Positions 24,919 to 36,308 of a stretch of DNA of 64,000 nucleotides are shown in pieces. Both the position numbers and the translations under genes were made by a program. The DNA comes from Chimonanthus salicifolius (taxonomy: Eukaryota; Streptophyta; Magnoliopsida; Laurales; Calycanthaceae). Position 1 is the first letter of the stretch; each line of letters starts with the position of its first letter. The notes beneath the pieces were generated by a model that saw nothing but the letters and a program-made list of their open reading frames with translations, was not told the origin of the DNA and did no database searches. The stretch covers positions 29,877,043-29,941,042 of the forward strand of contig CM023539.1 in NCBI GenBank assembly GCA_013350335.1, written 5' to 3'.

Positions 24919-25287
24919 TCATTTTGCAATAAATGAAATTGGAGCCAACAAAGCAAGGTGGTATAGAGAATCTTCACCAAAATCTATTGTTCTATCAAGG
25001 ATCTCATACTTTTCAATATTAACATTTTGAAGTTGGGAAAAGAGTTTGGCATTCTCAATTTTAACATTGTAGAGTTCCTTATCCAATCTCATTTTTTCTA
25101 AATACAAGGCATCATAGGATTCTTGGAGGTCATCATCCTCTTCACCATCTTTTTCTTCACTTGAGGATTCCTCTTGGTTAGGAGCAATGGAGGCAATAAA
25201 GCATTTCAAATCTTCACCTCTATCTTGATTTTCCAACGGGTTACAAGAGGTGGAGCCATCCATTGAGCTATCCAAAGATGTGCACAA
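24919..25287 (-). pseudogene. Acidic/coiled-coil gag-like segment of the Copia element
   Basis: A 122-codon frame with an acidic run (ESSSEEKDGEEDDD), then a heptad-rich stretch (YDALYLEKMRLDKELYNVKIENAKLFSQLQ). In SIRE-type gag such a segment follows the zinc knuckle. Here it precedes the knuckle-bearing piece, so the gag region looks rearranged. This is an inference from memory of the family order. Confidence 0.5.
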
Positions 25288-25484
25288 ATTTTCAATAAAC
25301 TCATCTTGGATAGATGCCTAGTCTTTTTCATCAAGGGATGCAAGTATATTCTCTATTGTTGTTTTCAGATTTACCAAGATAGAGTAAACAAATAATAGAA
25401 ATCTACAGAAAATTTTTCGGTCATCCATGATGATGTACTAGCACGGATCAACTCGGATGATTAGATCCTTATGAAGAGCACAAG

Positions 25485-25496
25485 GCTCTGATACCA
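25485..25496 (-). other. Primer-binding site (initiator tRNA-Met type)
   Basis: On the minus strand TGGTATCAGAGC follows the 5' LTR after two bases. It is complementary to the 3' end of plant initiator tRNA-Met, the usual Copia primer. Confidence 0.9.
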
Positions 25497-25498
25497 AT

Positions 25499-27174
25499 TA
25501 AAAGTCCTGGAGTTCTAGAATATGATCGACCCTAGAGGGGGGTGAATAGGGCGATAACAATATTCGTTGGTCCTTTAAAAATTACTTGATTAATTAAACA
25601 ATTTGCATCGGATAAAACAATCAATCAAGTGTGTGTGTGTTAGCAAATATGATTGAATCAACACATCAAAGAGAATAGCTCTAACACCAAAAGATCATGT
25701 TTATAGTGGTTCAGAGTAAACCGTCCTACATCCACTCTAAGGACTCATCCAACCTTTGGTTATCCCGAATTCACTAAGTGAGGAATTACACCTACACTAA
25801 ATAGATTAAGAATTTCACCTAACCATTTGGTTGGGAATTTCACCCACCACCTATCCTAGTGTAAACCCTTTATTTTTTATAGTGGTTCCAGAGTACACCC
25901 TCCTTAATCCACTTCACAAGTACAATGATTTAAAACAATAAAATCAAACTAGAAGCACTTGCCTTTGAAGACCTTGGCAAATAGAGTTGTGCTCCTTAGA
26001 TCCTTCCCAATGTATTCTCGTACAATCCCGACGACCCGCCATGTAGAACAACCATAGTCCTTGGGAGATATTCTCTAGGAAATAGGAAATCCTATGTTTA
26101 TCCTAGAGATTTTCCTTTGCCTCTCTTTCTCTCATTTCAAACTCAATCTATGAAGATTGGTTGATTTGAATGATTCACCAAGATGCGTACTAGAGAGATG
26201 AGGATCCTTCATTGAGCCTATTAATTTCACTGATGAGTATGGTAGATGAGGCTCATAAATATTTTTTCAAGGATCTCTCTACACAAGCAAATGGTTTCGT
26301 ATTTACAGAGAGGGTAAACCAGTTTTTCGAAACTGTCTAGTACGGACTGGTCGATCCTACCGATGGGTCGTGAACATAAATGTTACAGTTCAACCACCCA
26401 ACCATTGTTCATTTATTACAATCCAACGGTATAGAAACATGTGTCACCGATGGGTCGAATGCACCGACGAGTCGACGATCTCATTACCGATATGTCGTTC
26501 TTGTCGACCGTCTAGTCTTGGGACAAAACCATGCTGACAGAGTTTCAAGTCGAGAAAACTAGTCAAACCCAGGTCGACATGTCGGTACACCGATGGGTCA
26601 ATCCTGGTACTCTCGATGGGTCTGTTCTGAGAGTACCCAGAGTCTAAGTTCCAGAACTTAAACTTAATCATGATCGACAGGTTGTAGCCACCGATGGGTC
26701 GGTCTGCCCATATCGATGTGTTGGTGGCAGGAGACACTCTACTAGTGAGAAACCCCAAATGATAGTTCTTATATTCCAGAACCTTTGTCAATTCGGCCGA
26801 CTGGTCGAAGACCACGACGGGTTTGTCCTGTCTCACCGAGGGGTCAGTGGACTCGACTGGTCGTCCTGACAGTTTACCAGATTTCCATGTTTTGTCCCCT
26901 TTGGTTCTGTGACTGTTCAAGGTTCACTTGAGCTTGTTATGTTATTACCAACATGTTCAATTAAGCCTAGGCAAGGTCCACCTATGGGAGTGGGTTCCAC
27001 CTAAGGTTATCTATGGTCATTTTACCTGTGCGATTGCCATACACCGATAATCTTGGAGTCGTGGACTTGATCTTCATTCTTTGATCAATCTTGAGTCTTC
27101 AAATCTTCTAGCAAGTGATTTTCCCGAGTCATGGAATTGCCAAAAAAGTGACTCGGCAAGCCGGGACACTAACA
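25499..27174 (-). repeat. 5' LTR of the Copia-type element
   Basis: In element orientation it runs from TGTTAGTGTCCC at 27174 to GGACTTTTA at 25499; the terminal CA has mutated to TA. It aligns with 2221-3862. It carries the GGTCG-word cluster at about 26340-26880 and the conserved U5-end block at 25531-25550. The TATA site reads TGTAAATA (26300-26307). Confidence 0.9.
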
Positions 27175-27235
27175 GAAGTCAAGACTTCAACTTCTTGAGG
27201 CAGGTTCCTGCCTACCACTCCAACCCCATTTAGTT
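27175..27235 (-). mobile_element. SINE-like repeat, right half; starts with the right GAAGT TSD
   Basis: Continues the repeat left at 2220. CTTCTTGAGGCAGGTTCCTG here corresponds to CACTTCTTGAGACAAGTTTCT on the minus strand of 49300-49370. Confidence 0.5.
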
Positions 27236-28628
27236 AGTTTGTAATTTCTTCGATTTCATATTTTAAGTAGTTCTTAATTTCTTTATAATGACAATTTCAT
27301 CCTTAAATTTGTTCACGTATCATATTATATCATATTGTGATTAGTGGCATCACAAATTATGTGGTTCTCCAATACCATATGATTTGATTCTATCTTGTTG
27401 TCATTGGAAGTGGTCTTCTATTGTATTAGCATTTCCGTGATTCCATCCTATCCAAGTAGAAAGATACATGGTTGAAAGTTGGATGTGGTAGGGGCTTTGG
27501 TTGTTTTACGATTTCATATAGTATGTCCTAGTGTAAAATATCATTATTATCATTATGAAAATTATTGGTCTTATGTACTTAAAAGTTAATTTTTTTAATC
27601 CTTCTATTTCATATAACTCTAAAAAAATTCATATCATGTTTACTTCGTAGCAATTAATTATTAGTTGACACTTACATTTGTAAAAGTAAATTGTAAGGTT
27701 GAACCTAGTCCCTCCATTAGAGTGCTAACATTGATTAAAAATTTCTACCACATGATTTACTAGTGTGGATAAAGAATGCACCACAAAAAATAAAGATATT
27801 TGTGAAATATTTTTTTGAAAATATCTTTTATAAGTAGTCTCTAAGGTTGAACCTAGTCCTCCATTAGAGTGCTAACATTGATTAAAAAATTCTACCACAA
27901 GATTTACTGCTGTAGATAAAGAATGCGCCACAAAAAATAAAGATATTTGTGAAATATTTTTTGAAAATATCTTGTATAAGTAATCTCACTTGATCTTCAT
28001 GAAGAGAGGAATGACAATGATGGAAGTATAGGCAGTAAGCCTAATCTCTACAACAGTAAATTTCTGCATGCTTTTCATCCTTACTGTAGTAAAGAAATGA
28101 TGGATTGCAACTTATCCATTGTCAGTTTTTTTTTTAATTTTTCTGAAAAAATATAAAAAATCAAGTGTATGAATTGAAAATAAATTTGATGAAATATAGG
28201 TGAACTAAATTTCAGCTTCAAACTCAAATTTTTACCACTGAATCTTAATAGTCTAAATTACCAAGTTTCTTTGAATTTTTTAAAGATATCTAATGATTTT
28301 GGCTATTTAGATCATGTGGTTAAAAATTGAGTGTGAATGAAATTTGACCTTTCATTAAATTTACTTTTTGTCCGTATGGTTGGTTTTCAACAGAACAAAT
28401 GAAAATTAAGAGAAATTATTTCAACTAAAGACGACTGCTTTGCTAAAGTTATTTACGCTTATTTTTTACTTTTCTTTATACTTTTTCCATCAATTTTTTC
28501 ATTCTTGTTCTCTATCATGCATCTTTATATTTCTTTTCTTGTTTTTTCTCTTTTTTTCTGTTTTTTATCCCAATCTTAAATATTTATGTGCTATTTTCGT
28601 AAGAGCTTCACTGTAGATTTTGGCTTGT
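27236..28628. other. AT-rich intergenic DNA
   Basis: No gene is seen. The only structure is the 148-bp tandem duplication listed next. Confidence 0.5.
27694..27987. repeat. 148-bp tandem duplication
   Basis: 27694-27841 and 27842-27987 are near-identical (TAAGGTTGAACCTAGTCC... to ...TATAAGTARTCTC) with a few substitutions and one-base indels. It is non-coding. Confidence 0.9.
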
Positions 28629-28635
28629 TGAACTC

Positions 28636-29704
28636 AGTGTTATTAGAACCGGACCGAGCTGTGGTCAAACTGGAGGTCTGACCGCAATCGTCATCTCTAA
28701 GGTCTGGTTCTCTTTAAAAACCTTGTGAGAAGTTGACCCCTAAAAAGCCGTTATGGAGCGCGGTTCACTGCAGTTTTTCTACATAAAGCAGTGACTCGTG
28801 AGCCGTGGTTCACGTTTGGAAAGAAGAAAATTGGGAAGAAAGAAGAAAGAACGAAAATTTAAATCATCGGAGTGGCTTTCCCTTTTCAGATTTTCTCTTC
28901 TTCTTCCTTTTCTCGGCGTTAAACTTAGGGTAGCTCTCTCCCTTTCGGACGAATGGCGGCGGTATTAGGATTTCTCCTCTTCTCCCTTCTTGTTTTCTTC
29001 AAGATCAACGGCAGATGAAAGTTTATATTAAAATTTATTTCTTAGAAAGCAATTTATCTTTTTTAATAATTTCAGTCACTTAATAAAATTAAGTTAAAAG
29101 AAATTAGTAGAAAATATTAGGTATTAGAAAAAAAATATACTAACTTGATTTTTATTAAATTGTTATTTTTATATTTTTTCAATAAGGTTTTAGAATTTTT
29201 TTTAAAAAGGTAATAAAATATAAAAATAACAACTTAATAAAAATCAAGTTAGATATAAATATAATATTGACAAGTAAAATTAATAGTATTTATAGTAAAT
29301 GATTTTTTTTTGAATGATTGAATTTTTTTTTTAATGATTAGATTGTTTTTATAATTAAAATGTATAGTGACAAAACATTATATTTTTATATTGATAACAT
29401 GATAATATTGTTAAACAACTACAAAATAACGTTTTTTTTTTCATTTTCACAAAGCAGGTTTAAGTGGAGTGAGTTTTAAAATTTTAGATATTGTTTTAAG
29501 AATTGAAATTGTTTTTTTTTAGTATTTATAATTGTGTAAATGGGAACAAAAATATTTTTTATGAAAATATAATCTTATCTTTTATTATGAAAATATATGT
29601 TTTAGTAATTATATTAATGACACAGGTTTGACCGACTTTGACTACGGTTGAACTTTATTTAACCCAACCATCTCCTAAGACGGTTAGAGAGCTCTGATAA
29701 CATT
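28636..29704. mobile_element. ~1.07 kb element with inverted ends (MITE-like, copy 1)
   Basis: Begins AGTGTTATTAGAACCGG and ends TCTGATAACATT, so the ends are short inverted repeats. TGAACTC flanks it at 28629-28635 and 29708-29714, offset by three bases on the right, and is probably the TSD. The interior has Pu/Py-rich text, then very AT-rich DNA, then GGTTGAACTTTATTTAACCCAACC near the right end. It has the same plan as copy 2. No transposase is present. It is hAT- or Mutator-like; class uncertain. Confidence 0.65.
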
Positions 29705-29929
29705 ACATGAACTCGTACTTGCATTAGAGAGACATTCTTTTATTGGAGATAGAGAACAAGAATGTAAACACTGTCCACCGAACCACATTTAAAAGTTATG
29801 GCTTAGTTTGGATGAGAGGTAAATTTTGCAGAGATTTTACTTGCTTCTCTTGAACAAGTGTTTCCCTTTCTTATTTAGTAATATCTAAGAGGAAAAAAAT
29901 CTTATCCTAAGAGAGAGGTAAAGTAATTA

Positions 29930-30936
29930 CCAGTGTTATCAGAAACTGAACCAGACCGCAGTTGGACCTTCGGTTCGACCATGACCGCAATGTTTACTGT
30001 TCGGTTCTAAATAAAAACCGCTTGAAGAGTTAGACTATAAAAAACCTTCACAACCCGCGAGCCAACACGGTTTGGTAAATAAAATTGTTTGTCGTGGCTC
30101 ACAGTTCATACCACGTTTTGGAAAATCAAAGAAGTACAAAAAGAGAAGGAAAAAAAATCGTATATCTTTTTCTCAATTTCCTCTACACTTCTTCTTCGTC
30201 TGAGAGGAGAGGCCTGAGATGGTGATTTACTGAAGTGGGTGAGAGAAGAGATGAGTGGGAGAAGGTTTTTGAGATGTCACCTGTCCCATTTTGGAGAGGG
30301 TCTTTTGTTAGGGTGGGTGAGAGGAGAGATGAGTGAGAAGTTCTTGAGATTCCGCCAATTCCTATTTTCCATACGCCCACTTATACCAACTTTTTCTCTT
30401 CCCTATTCCAATTCCTATTTTCCATATGCCCACTTATACCAACTTTCTCTTCCCTATTCCCATTTCTCAATGGTAAACTTGTGCTCTTAAACATCATTTT
30501 TCTTTCATCATATTAATTTAAAGTTAAAAATTTATAGAGGAAAGTAATATAAATAAATAAATATATATAGTTTTAATTTTATTAAACATTGATACTTTTT
30601 TATGCTAAGGTTTAATATTAATACTCTTTTTTAAAGACAATCATATAAATATTATTAATAATTATAGTTATTATTCTCTTCAAAAAAATCATGAACGTAA
30701 TTCATAAAAAATCATTTAAAAAATATAAAATGTTAAAAAAATTCAACATTTTTTTTTAATTTTAAGAAAAAATATTTTTTCTTAAAATTTTATTTCAACG
30801 TAGCAATTAAACTTTAATTAATACTTTAATATTATTTATATTATTATATTCTTGACACGGGTTTCACCGAGTTTGAATACGGTTCAAATTCGGTAGAAAC
30901 TTATTTAACCCAACCTTCTTCGGAGATGGTAACATC
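29930..30936. mobile_element. ~1.0 kb element with inverted ends (MITE-like, copy 2)
   Basis: Begins (CC)AGTGTTATCAGAAAC and ends GATGGTAACATC. AGTAATTA repeats at 29922-29929 and 30937-30944, an 8-bp TSD-like pair. It shares with copy 1 the left-end text on AACCG/ACCGCAAT, the CTTATTTAACCCAACC block and AT-rich filler. Inside is a 53-bp tandem duplication. No transposase is present. Confidence 0.7.
30355..30459. repeat. 53-bp tandem duplication inside MITE-like copy 2
   Basis: Copies begin at 30355 and 30408 and share CCAATTCCTATTTTCC and CCCACTTATACCAACTTT. The small plus-strand frame across it (30239-30490) is probably chance. Confidence 0.85.
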
Positions 30937-30944
30937 AGTAATTA

Positions 30945-33136
30945 TAGGATTTATATATTTGTGTTGGAGAAGAGAAACTTGAAAATGGAGTTATCTTCTG
31001 TTTTACCTCTCTAAGCCTCGTGCAAACCTAGCGTATATTGATTAGGAAAACACAAGTAGCGCAGTGTCTTCTCCAGAGACTTTCTACGTGCAAAGCTACT
31101 ATCAATCATCGTCATAAAAATCTTGAAACTTACCGACCAAAATTGTGATATGGACATGGCGGGGCAGGCACCTAATGGTGAAAGAATATTAGAGTAAGGC
31201 GAAGTACCAACATGTAGGGGGTTTGAAAATTTTGGTCTCGTGGCAAACCAACAAACATAAAGTCCATAAATTCACCAAACGGCTACTAATGTCAACATGA
31301 ATAGATAAGGAACATACATACTTTAGGCAGTAGCCATCAGACTACCGACACATAAAAAGATCTTTTCTGAAACTATAAAGAATTGTCCACATTACGGCAA
31401 CTCCCTTTTTAATGAAGAAAAGCAATAATTCCAGTATTAACTCACTTTTAAAGGAGAAAAGACAGGCATTCCAAATGGAAATAGTCACTGCAGATTTGAT
31501 TCAAAATGTAAAAGGAATGTTCACACTCTAAGATGGAGTTAATGTGCTTGGCTCCAATGCTCCAATGCTCCAATTACTGCAACTAAAGAAATGGGTTTGG
31601 TGGTGGTTGGCTGGATCCGACAAATATTGGCACCGTCACTGAAATATGTATGGAGTAGATAGATTTCTCTGTATTTCTAAAGAGTTTTCTCAATGAGTTC
31701 AATAATCATTTGGGTTTGCTAACCCTACTTAAGCCAATCAGAAATATTGGGAAAAAGAACACCTAGCTAAAAATAGATGAACAGATTGATATCATAATGG
31801 CTGCTTTTCTGCAATTCACAACTAGAAATCAACAGAGGCCAATTCCAATATTAACTGTGGTTAGTTGAAAATCAAAGATCCATTCTTGATTGATTCATGA
31901 TTTGAGGGCTACATTGTTCTGCTTCAATCATCATGATATTATTAAAGTGAAAAAAAAAAAATCAAAACAATTGTCATTTACCACAATTGCTACTACTGCT
32001 CAAAACCTGCATATAGCAATAGTGGAATAGATCTCAAAACCTACTACTTGAATTTCAAATAGATCTCAATTGCAATAGCAATAGTGGAATAGAATTTGAA
32101 ATGTACCCACAGGTTGAAAGACATTTCAGTATTTTGGTAGAGAGAATGAATCATCTACCATTTCATAACAGAGAGATTTATGGCATTTCACATGGTTCAG
32201 CACATCTGCAACAAAACGACATGCAATGTACATAGAAACATCTCACGCAGAACCTCCGTACCTGCAATGTCATGACTATTAGTCTGTAAAATGAAAGTGG
32301 CATCTGCTCTTTAGGGGAATGCACAATAATAGTAATGAAAATGGTTTTTCCTTTTGTTTTTTTTTTAAATGACAAAATGCAGAGAAAATAGTGTAAAATG
32401 CGATTCAATATCGCGCCAAGGGCATAACAGAATAACTCCCATGCATTCTGCCAAATTAAACTATTTCCAATTATGAAGTAAAGAAAAAGCTCATCAAAAC
32501 CATCATTTTTGAAGAGTTCTAAAGTCCCAATGTCATTTTCTAGTCATCTCGAACCTTAAGCCACTTACCAAGTAATGAAGTAATTGGTTGGAACATTTTT
32601 TGCATGAAGAACATTTTGCTTGCTTCTCTTTTAATGAATGAAAATGATGATTGAGGAACTAAAGGAAGTTCATTAAGTACAAAATTCAATGTGACAGCAG
32701 ATCTTTGTTTCTCACCACTAGTAAACCAATAAGAAGTAGAATAAACTTCCATTTATATCCATTTAAAAGGTGCAGAGAAGTTTCTACTTTCAAAATCATA
32801 AAACATTGGATATTTCCTTTACATTGTCAACAATTCATCATGTCACTGTATACAAGTTTGAGAAGATACGTGCATGCCATGGATGTGTAAACCAAGAACA
32901 AGAAAAAGAATTTTTAATGAAGCTTTTGGCGTTTCAAGTTCAAAATCGGGCTCGAATTGCATAGTAGATCTCCACCAACATCAGAAGGTGACACCATCCG
33001 CCTCGTCATACATGAGCCAGTTGTGCTTGAATTATTCAAAAAAGATGGAGAACATGTTTGAGTTGTTTTATAATGTTCGTGAAAAGAAGAAATCAGAGGG
33101 CTTTGAACATGATTCCTTCGATGTAGAATGGATTTA
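30945..33136. other. 3' flank of the DUF1635 gene, intergenic
   Basis: No second gene is recognised. The part nearest 33137 should contain the 3' untranslated region of the minus-strand gene. Scattered short frames on both strands have no known domain. Confidence 0.45.
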
Positions 33137-34656
33137 TTAGTTAATACAGGCCGAGTTATGTCCTCCGATAGAGACAGGTGGCATCTGAAGTGCCTGAAAA
33201 GGGGGTGGGTTGCGCCACTCAGGGAGCGGCCCAGCCAACATAAGTATTTGCAGCAGTGGACCAGCTTCCATTACAGCCTGTAACAATTTACCTTTCTCTG
33301 GCAGAGGTCTTTTCCCAGCAAGCTGTTCAATTAGAAGTGAAGCCGGATCAATCTGACTTATTTGTGAAGACAATCCAAAAGTTGATGATGCATTGTATTC
33401 TTGAATTAAGTGTTGGGTTTGTGGCTCAAAGCCCTTTTGGGCCTGAGTTATCTTATGGGCCCAGGCCCAGTGGGTGTTGGATTTAATCCCTAACATTAAG
33501 GGTTGTTGTACGACGTCCATTGTAATCGAATCAGCCTTGTTAATGGTTGAGAGCTCTGATGAAGTACCTGCATCCAAAAATGAGTCCACAGAGGACGAAA
33601 TGTAGGACCGACGATTATAATTTTCAGACAAACTATCAGATTCTGTGAAGCTGGAAGTTCCGTTCATTGGTATAATTGGTGGGGTTTCAGGTTGGATATT
33701 TGGGAGAACATGGAAAAGTTGAGATGGGCCTAATTGCATGATCTTATTCAGCAATCTCTGTAAATTAGTCATTGCTTCATCTCTCTCTTGGTAGGCCACT
33801 TGCAGTAGCTGAAGAAACTGCTTAATGTTCTCTTCATTTCTTCTCTTTTCCTCCTTCAATGCCAATTGTGCTGATTCCAATTCCAAGGTGGTGCACAGAA
33901 GCGAATGTTGCAAGTCTTCAATGCTCTGGTTTAATGAAATGAAATAGGTTAAGGAATGGATTTGTACTTCATTAATTCATGACAAAAATAAGCTGCTAAT
34001 GATAAGCAAGAAAACATGAAAAAGGAAAAGAAAAGAAAATTTTGACCAGGCCCTCGCATGTTTTAACCATAACGAATCACATCTAATCTAATTCATTTAA
34101 ATTGACAAGAGTCCATCTAGAGCAGAAATAAGGAAACAAATCCAGACTCAGCCTCACAGACTCAAAATTTCCATCAAATTTCTGCTTTCGCAATATATGT
34201 TTAGATTAAAAATGGGCCTTCAAGTATCATCAAATATCAACGAGAAATTTCATAAACAGTGTACAAAATTCATCATATTCATCTCCCCGCCCTTCACTTA
34301 AAATCAAGGTGCCATTTCATTCCATTGACATCACCGCCATTGTTTTTATCTGTACCTCAGCAGTATCATAAGAAGATCAAACATTATGCAAAAGTGGAAA
34401 ACGTAAAAGAACTCAAACAAACCAGACACAGAAAATGCATTCAAAGCGCATTGAAGAGAGAAACTATACGAACCATGAACAATACAATGAATTAAAAAAG
34501 AAGAAGAAGGCCACATATCCAAATCTAATGATAAAAAAGCCAAAATCACCAACCCCATTTGACAAAAATCAGAATGACCCATTACAAAACAAGAAATACA
34601 AGTATCTTTGAAAATCCAACCTGCTGATAGCTCAAAATAGAGGCCATTTCGTCCAT
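33137..34656 (-). CDS. DUF1635-family protein, two exons (joined 34656-34621 and 33925-33137)
   Basis: Host gene; the encoded protein has 274 residues by my splice model. Exon 1 (34621-34656) encodes MDEMASILSYQQ and ends CAG|GTTGG. Exon 2 (33137-33925) begins after ...AACCAG| with SIEDLQHSLLCTTLELESAQ. The junction is phase 0 and rebuilds the conserved N-terminal block of the family (SYQ.S...L...L..TTLELE). A coiled coil follows (KEEKRRNEENIKQFLQLLQ, YQERDEAMTNLQRLL; residues ~30-70), then a Ser-rich low-complexity middle. The diagnostic C-terminal block starts near residue 218: LPEKGKLLQAVMEAGPLLQ, AGPLPEWRNPPP, MPPVSI. This matches plant DUF1635 proteins; their biochemical role is not established and I propose none. 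The frame is intact, with no stops. An in-frame ATG at 34672-34674 would add six residues. The frame stays open further upstream to 34893, but that extension is hydrophobic and unlike the family, so I treat it as leader. Confidence 0.9.
33926..34620 (-). other. Intron of the DUF1635 gene
   Basis: 695 bp, bounded by GT (after CAG at 34621-34623) and AG (complement of 33926-33927). It is AT-rich, and removing it restores the family N-terminus in frame. Confidence 0.85.
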
Positions 34657-35000
34657 AAAGTCTCCTTTTGGCATCCACAGAATCCTTGAAAGAAGAGGTA
34701 TATTAGGCCGGCCTTGTAAGGTTTCATCCAAAGACCAAACCCACGTCAAATTAGAAAAGAAATGAAAGAGAGAAAGGAATGTGAAAACTTCTATAGAAAC
34801 TTTCCATTTCATGACCTTAAAAAACACAGAAAACCCTCCTTTTTTTGAGGCTTTGATCTGTAAAATACCCATGATTTCTCTCTCGGGTCTCAATCACTAT
34901 AAAAAACGGCTATGTTTGACCCCTTTGAATTTCTCTGCAAGTTTTCATATGGAAATTGCACAATGGTAGGTGAGAAAGTTTCCCACTAAGCTACTTCATC
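34657..35000 (-). promoter_or_regulatory. 5' leader / promoter-proximal region of the DUF1635 gene
   Basis: An upstream ATG at 34891-34893 is in frame with the main ATG and would be an N-terminal extension if used. A weak TTTTTTATAG lies near 34895-34905. No strong TATA box is seen, so the start of transcription is not determined. Confidence 0.35.
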
Positions 35001-35433
35001 GCTTCATGTCAACGCAAAAATTAAAAGGAAAAAATTACTGGCTGTCTGGGTGGTGAAATCTACTGCTCTTATGGCAAGCTGTTTCAGTGGTCAAACATTT
35101 TGCCATCTACCATAAATATTCTGATGATAATGATCTGTTTTACTGTTGTCATTTTGTAGTAATTATGACATTAATCTGTATCAGCTCAAAAAATAATCGC
35201 TTCAGTCAGTCCAAGTTGATCAATGAATTATTAAGATTTTTCGAATAGACTCTAAAAATTTACCAAGTTATTCAACTCCTTCGAATTTTGAGTCTACTTA
35301 AATAAAAGGAGGGTAAAATTTGTGCTTGTTAAGTTTCGAGTTACTTGCATTTAATGTTGGAGAGCAAGCTTCATTCTCTCATATGACGAAGAAGATGATT
35401 TGATATCAACAGTCATATGATTGTAATCATTAT
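35001..35433. other. Intergenic DNA, nothing recognised
   Basis: No coding or repeat structure is recognised apart from the TSD ATTAT at 35429-35433. Confidence 0.4.
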
Positions 35434-36300
35434 TGTAACAACTCGATTCTTTAAATTAAAAAAAATAACAAATTTTTAGAATTATTAACTCAGCTTTGTG
35501 ACCGGTTAATATGATAGGGTCTGGAAAGAGCTTCCCGAAAAGTGATTATATGACCCGATCAGAGCTTGTTTGATTAGTGATTCAACCCGACGAAGTTCGG
35601 AGGGCATTTTAGACATTACATAAATGTCTTTTGTTTTATATATAAAATCATGAATAGTGTCTTCTAAACCTCTTGAGTGTGAAAGACCACTCTTCTGATA
35701 TATTCAGACCTTCAAATTCACACACATATTAAGCTTTTGAGCACGCTACTCAGTGGTATTTTCGGAATTTCACGAGTATTCCTCGAAACGTGTATTTTAC
35801 ATATGCTTTTATTTAAAAGCCCTGATTTTTAAGATACCGCGTATTCCGAAAATTAGCAAAGTCAGATCACATTCGATCTGTATTTTATCAAACTCTTTGA
35901 CATACTTAAAATATCGAAAAGAGTATTTTAAACACTTGTTTCGAAGTGTCAAAATTACAGTGATTATAAGCCGTCTATTTTATTAAAATGTTGACTTTAT
36001 GAAAAATATCCTATTTTTGTGTCAAGACAAAAAGTGAATGTTCTACCGTAGATAAACCCCGTGTTCTCAACACACTTGCGGTATCGAATTTTCACGAGTT
36101 AAGGTCTAATATAAACGAACAGAAAAATGGTAAGGTAACAGTAATTTTTACTGTTACCTGAAGATAAGATTTTTTTCATCTTATCTTCTGCCGACACTAT
36201 TAACAGATAAGATTTTTTCAACCCTCTGCCGACACATCAAACGGTCATGGATCATCCAGCAGACTTCAATAGTGTTTTTCAATAGTGTTTTACAAAACAC

Positions 36301-36308
36301 TATAAATA
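36301..36308 (+). promoter_or_regulatory. TATA box in family B solo LTR
   Basis: TATAAATAGG on the plus strand, about 870 bp into the LTR and preceding the repeat-rich presumed leader. Confidence 0.6.

Larger units (their letters stand above)
23197..25484 (-). other. Copia internal region, 5' part
   Basis: This is the part of the Copia element between its primer-binding site and the Athila insertion. It carries the gag-like remnants listed separately. Positions 23200-24016 have no readable protein. Positions 23505-23572 repeat the TGGTCGA/GATGGGTCG words of the LTR, here inside the internal region. 23197-23201 is the right copy of the GGTAA TSD. Confidence 0.75.
2221..27174 (-). mobile_element. 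Non-autonomous Copia-type LTR retrotransposon (SIRE/Maximus-like), split by nested elements
   Basis: Two homologous LTRs (2221-3862 and 25499-27174) point the same way, bounded by TG/CA-type ends and a perfect GAAGT TSD. On the minus strand the order is 5' LTR, a tRNA-Met-type primer-binding site (25485-25496), gag-like remnants (24017-25287), an env-like 'putative plant transposon protein' remnant (4760-6180), a polypurine tract (3863-3874) and the 3' LTR. Removing the Athila insertion leaves about 8 kb. I see no protease, integrase, reverse transcriptase or RNase H, so the element probably depended on enzymes from a relative. Copia assignment rests on the primer-binding site, the gag text and the LTR style. 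The SIRE/Maximus lineage is inferred from the extra env-like ORF just upstream of the polypurine tract. Confidence 0.85.

Noticed and set aside
26444..26920. 158-codon frame in the Copia LTR
   Set aside because: It lies in the word-repeat U3; the sister LTR keeps only a short broken equivalent (3343-3528), so there is no coding constraint.
34657..34893. Upstream in-frame extension of the DUF1635 protein
   Set aside because: The extension is hydrophobic and unlike the family, whose members begin close to the SYQ block; treated as leader.
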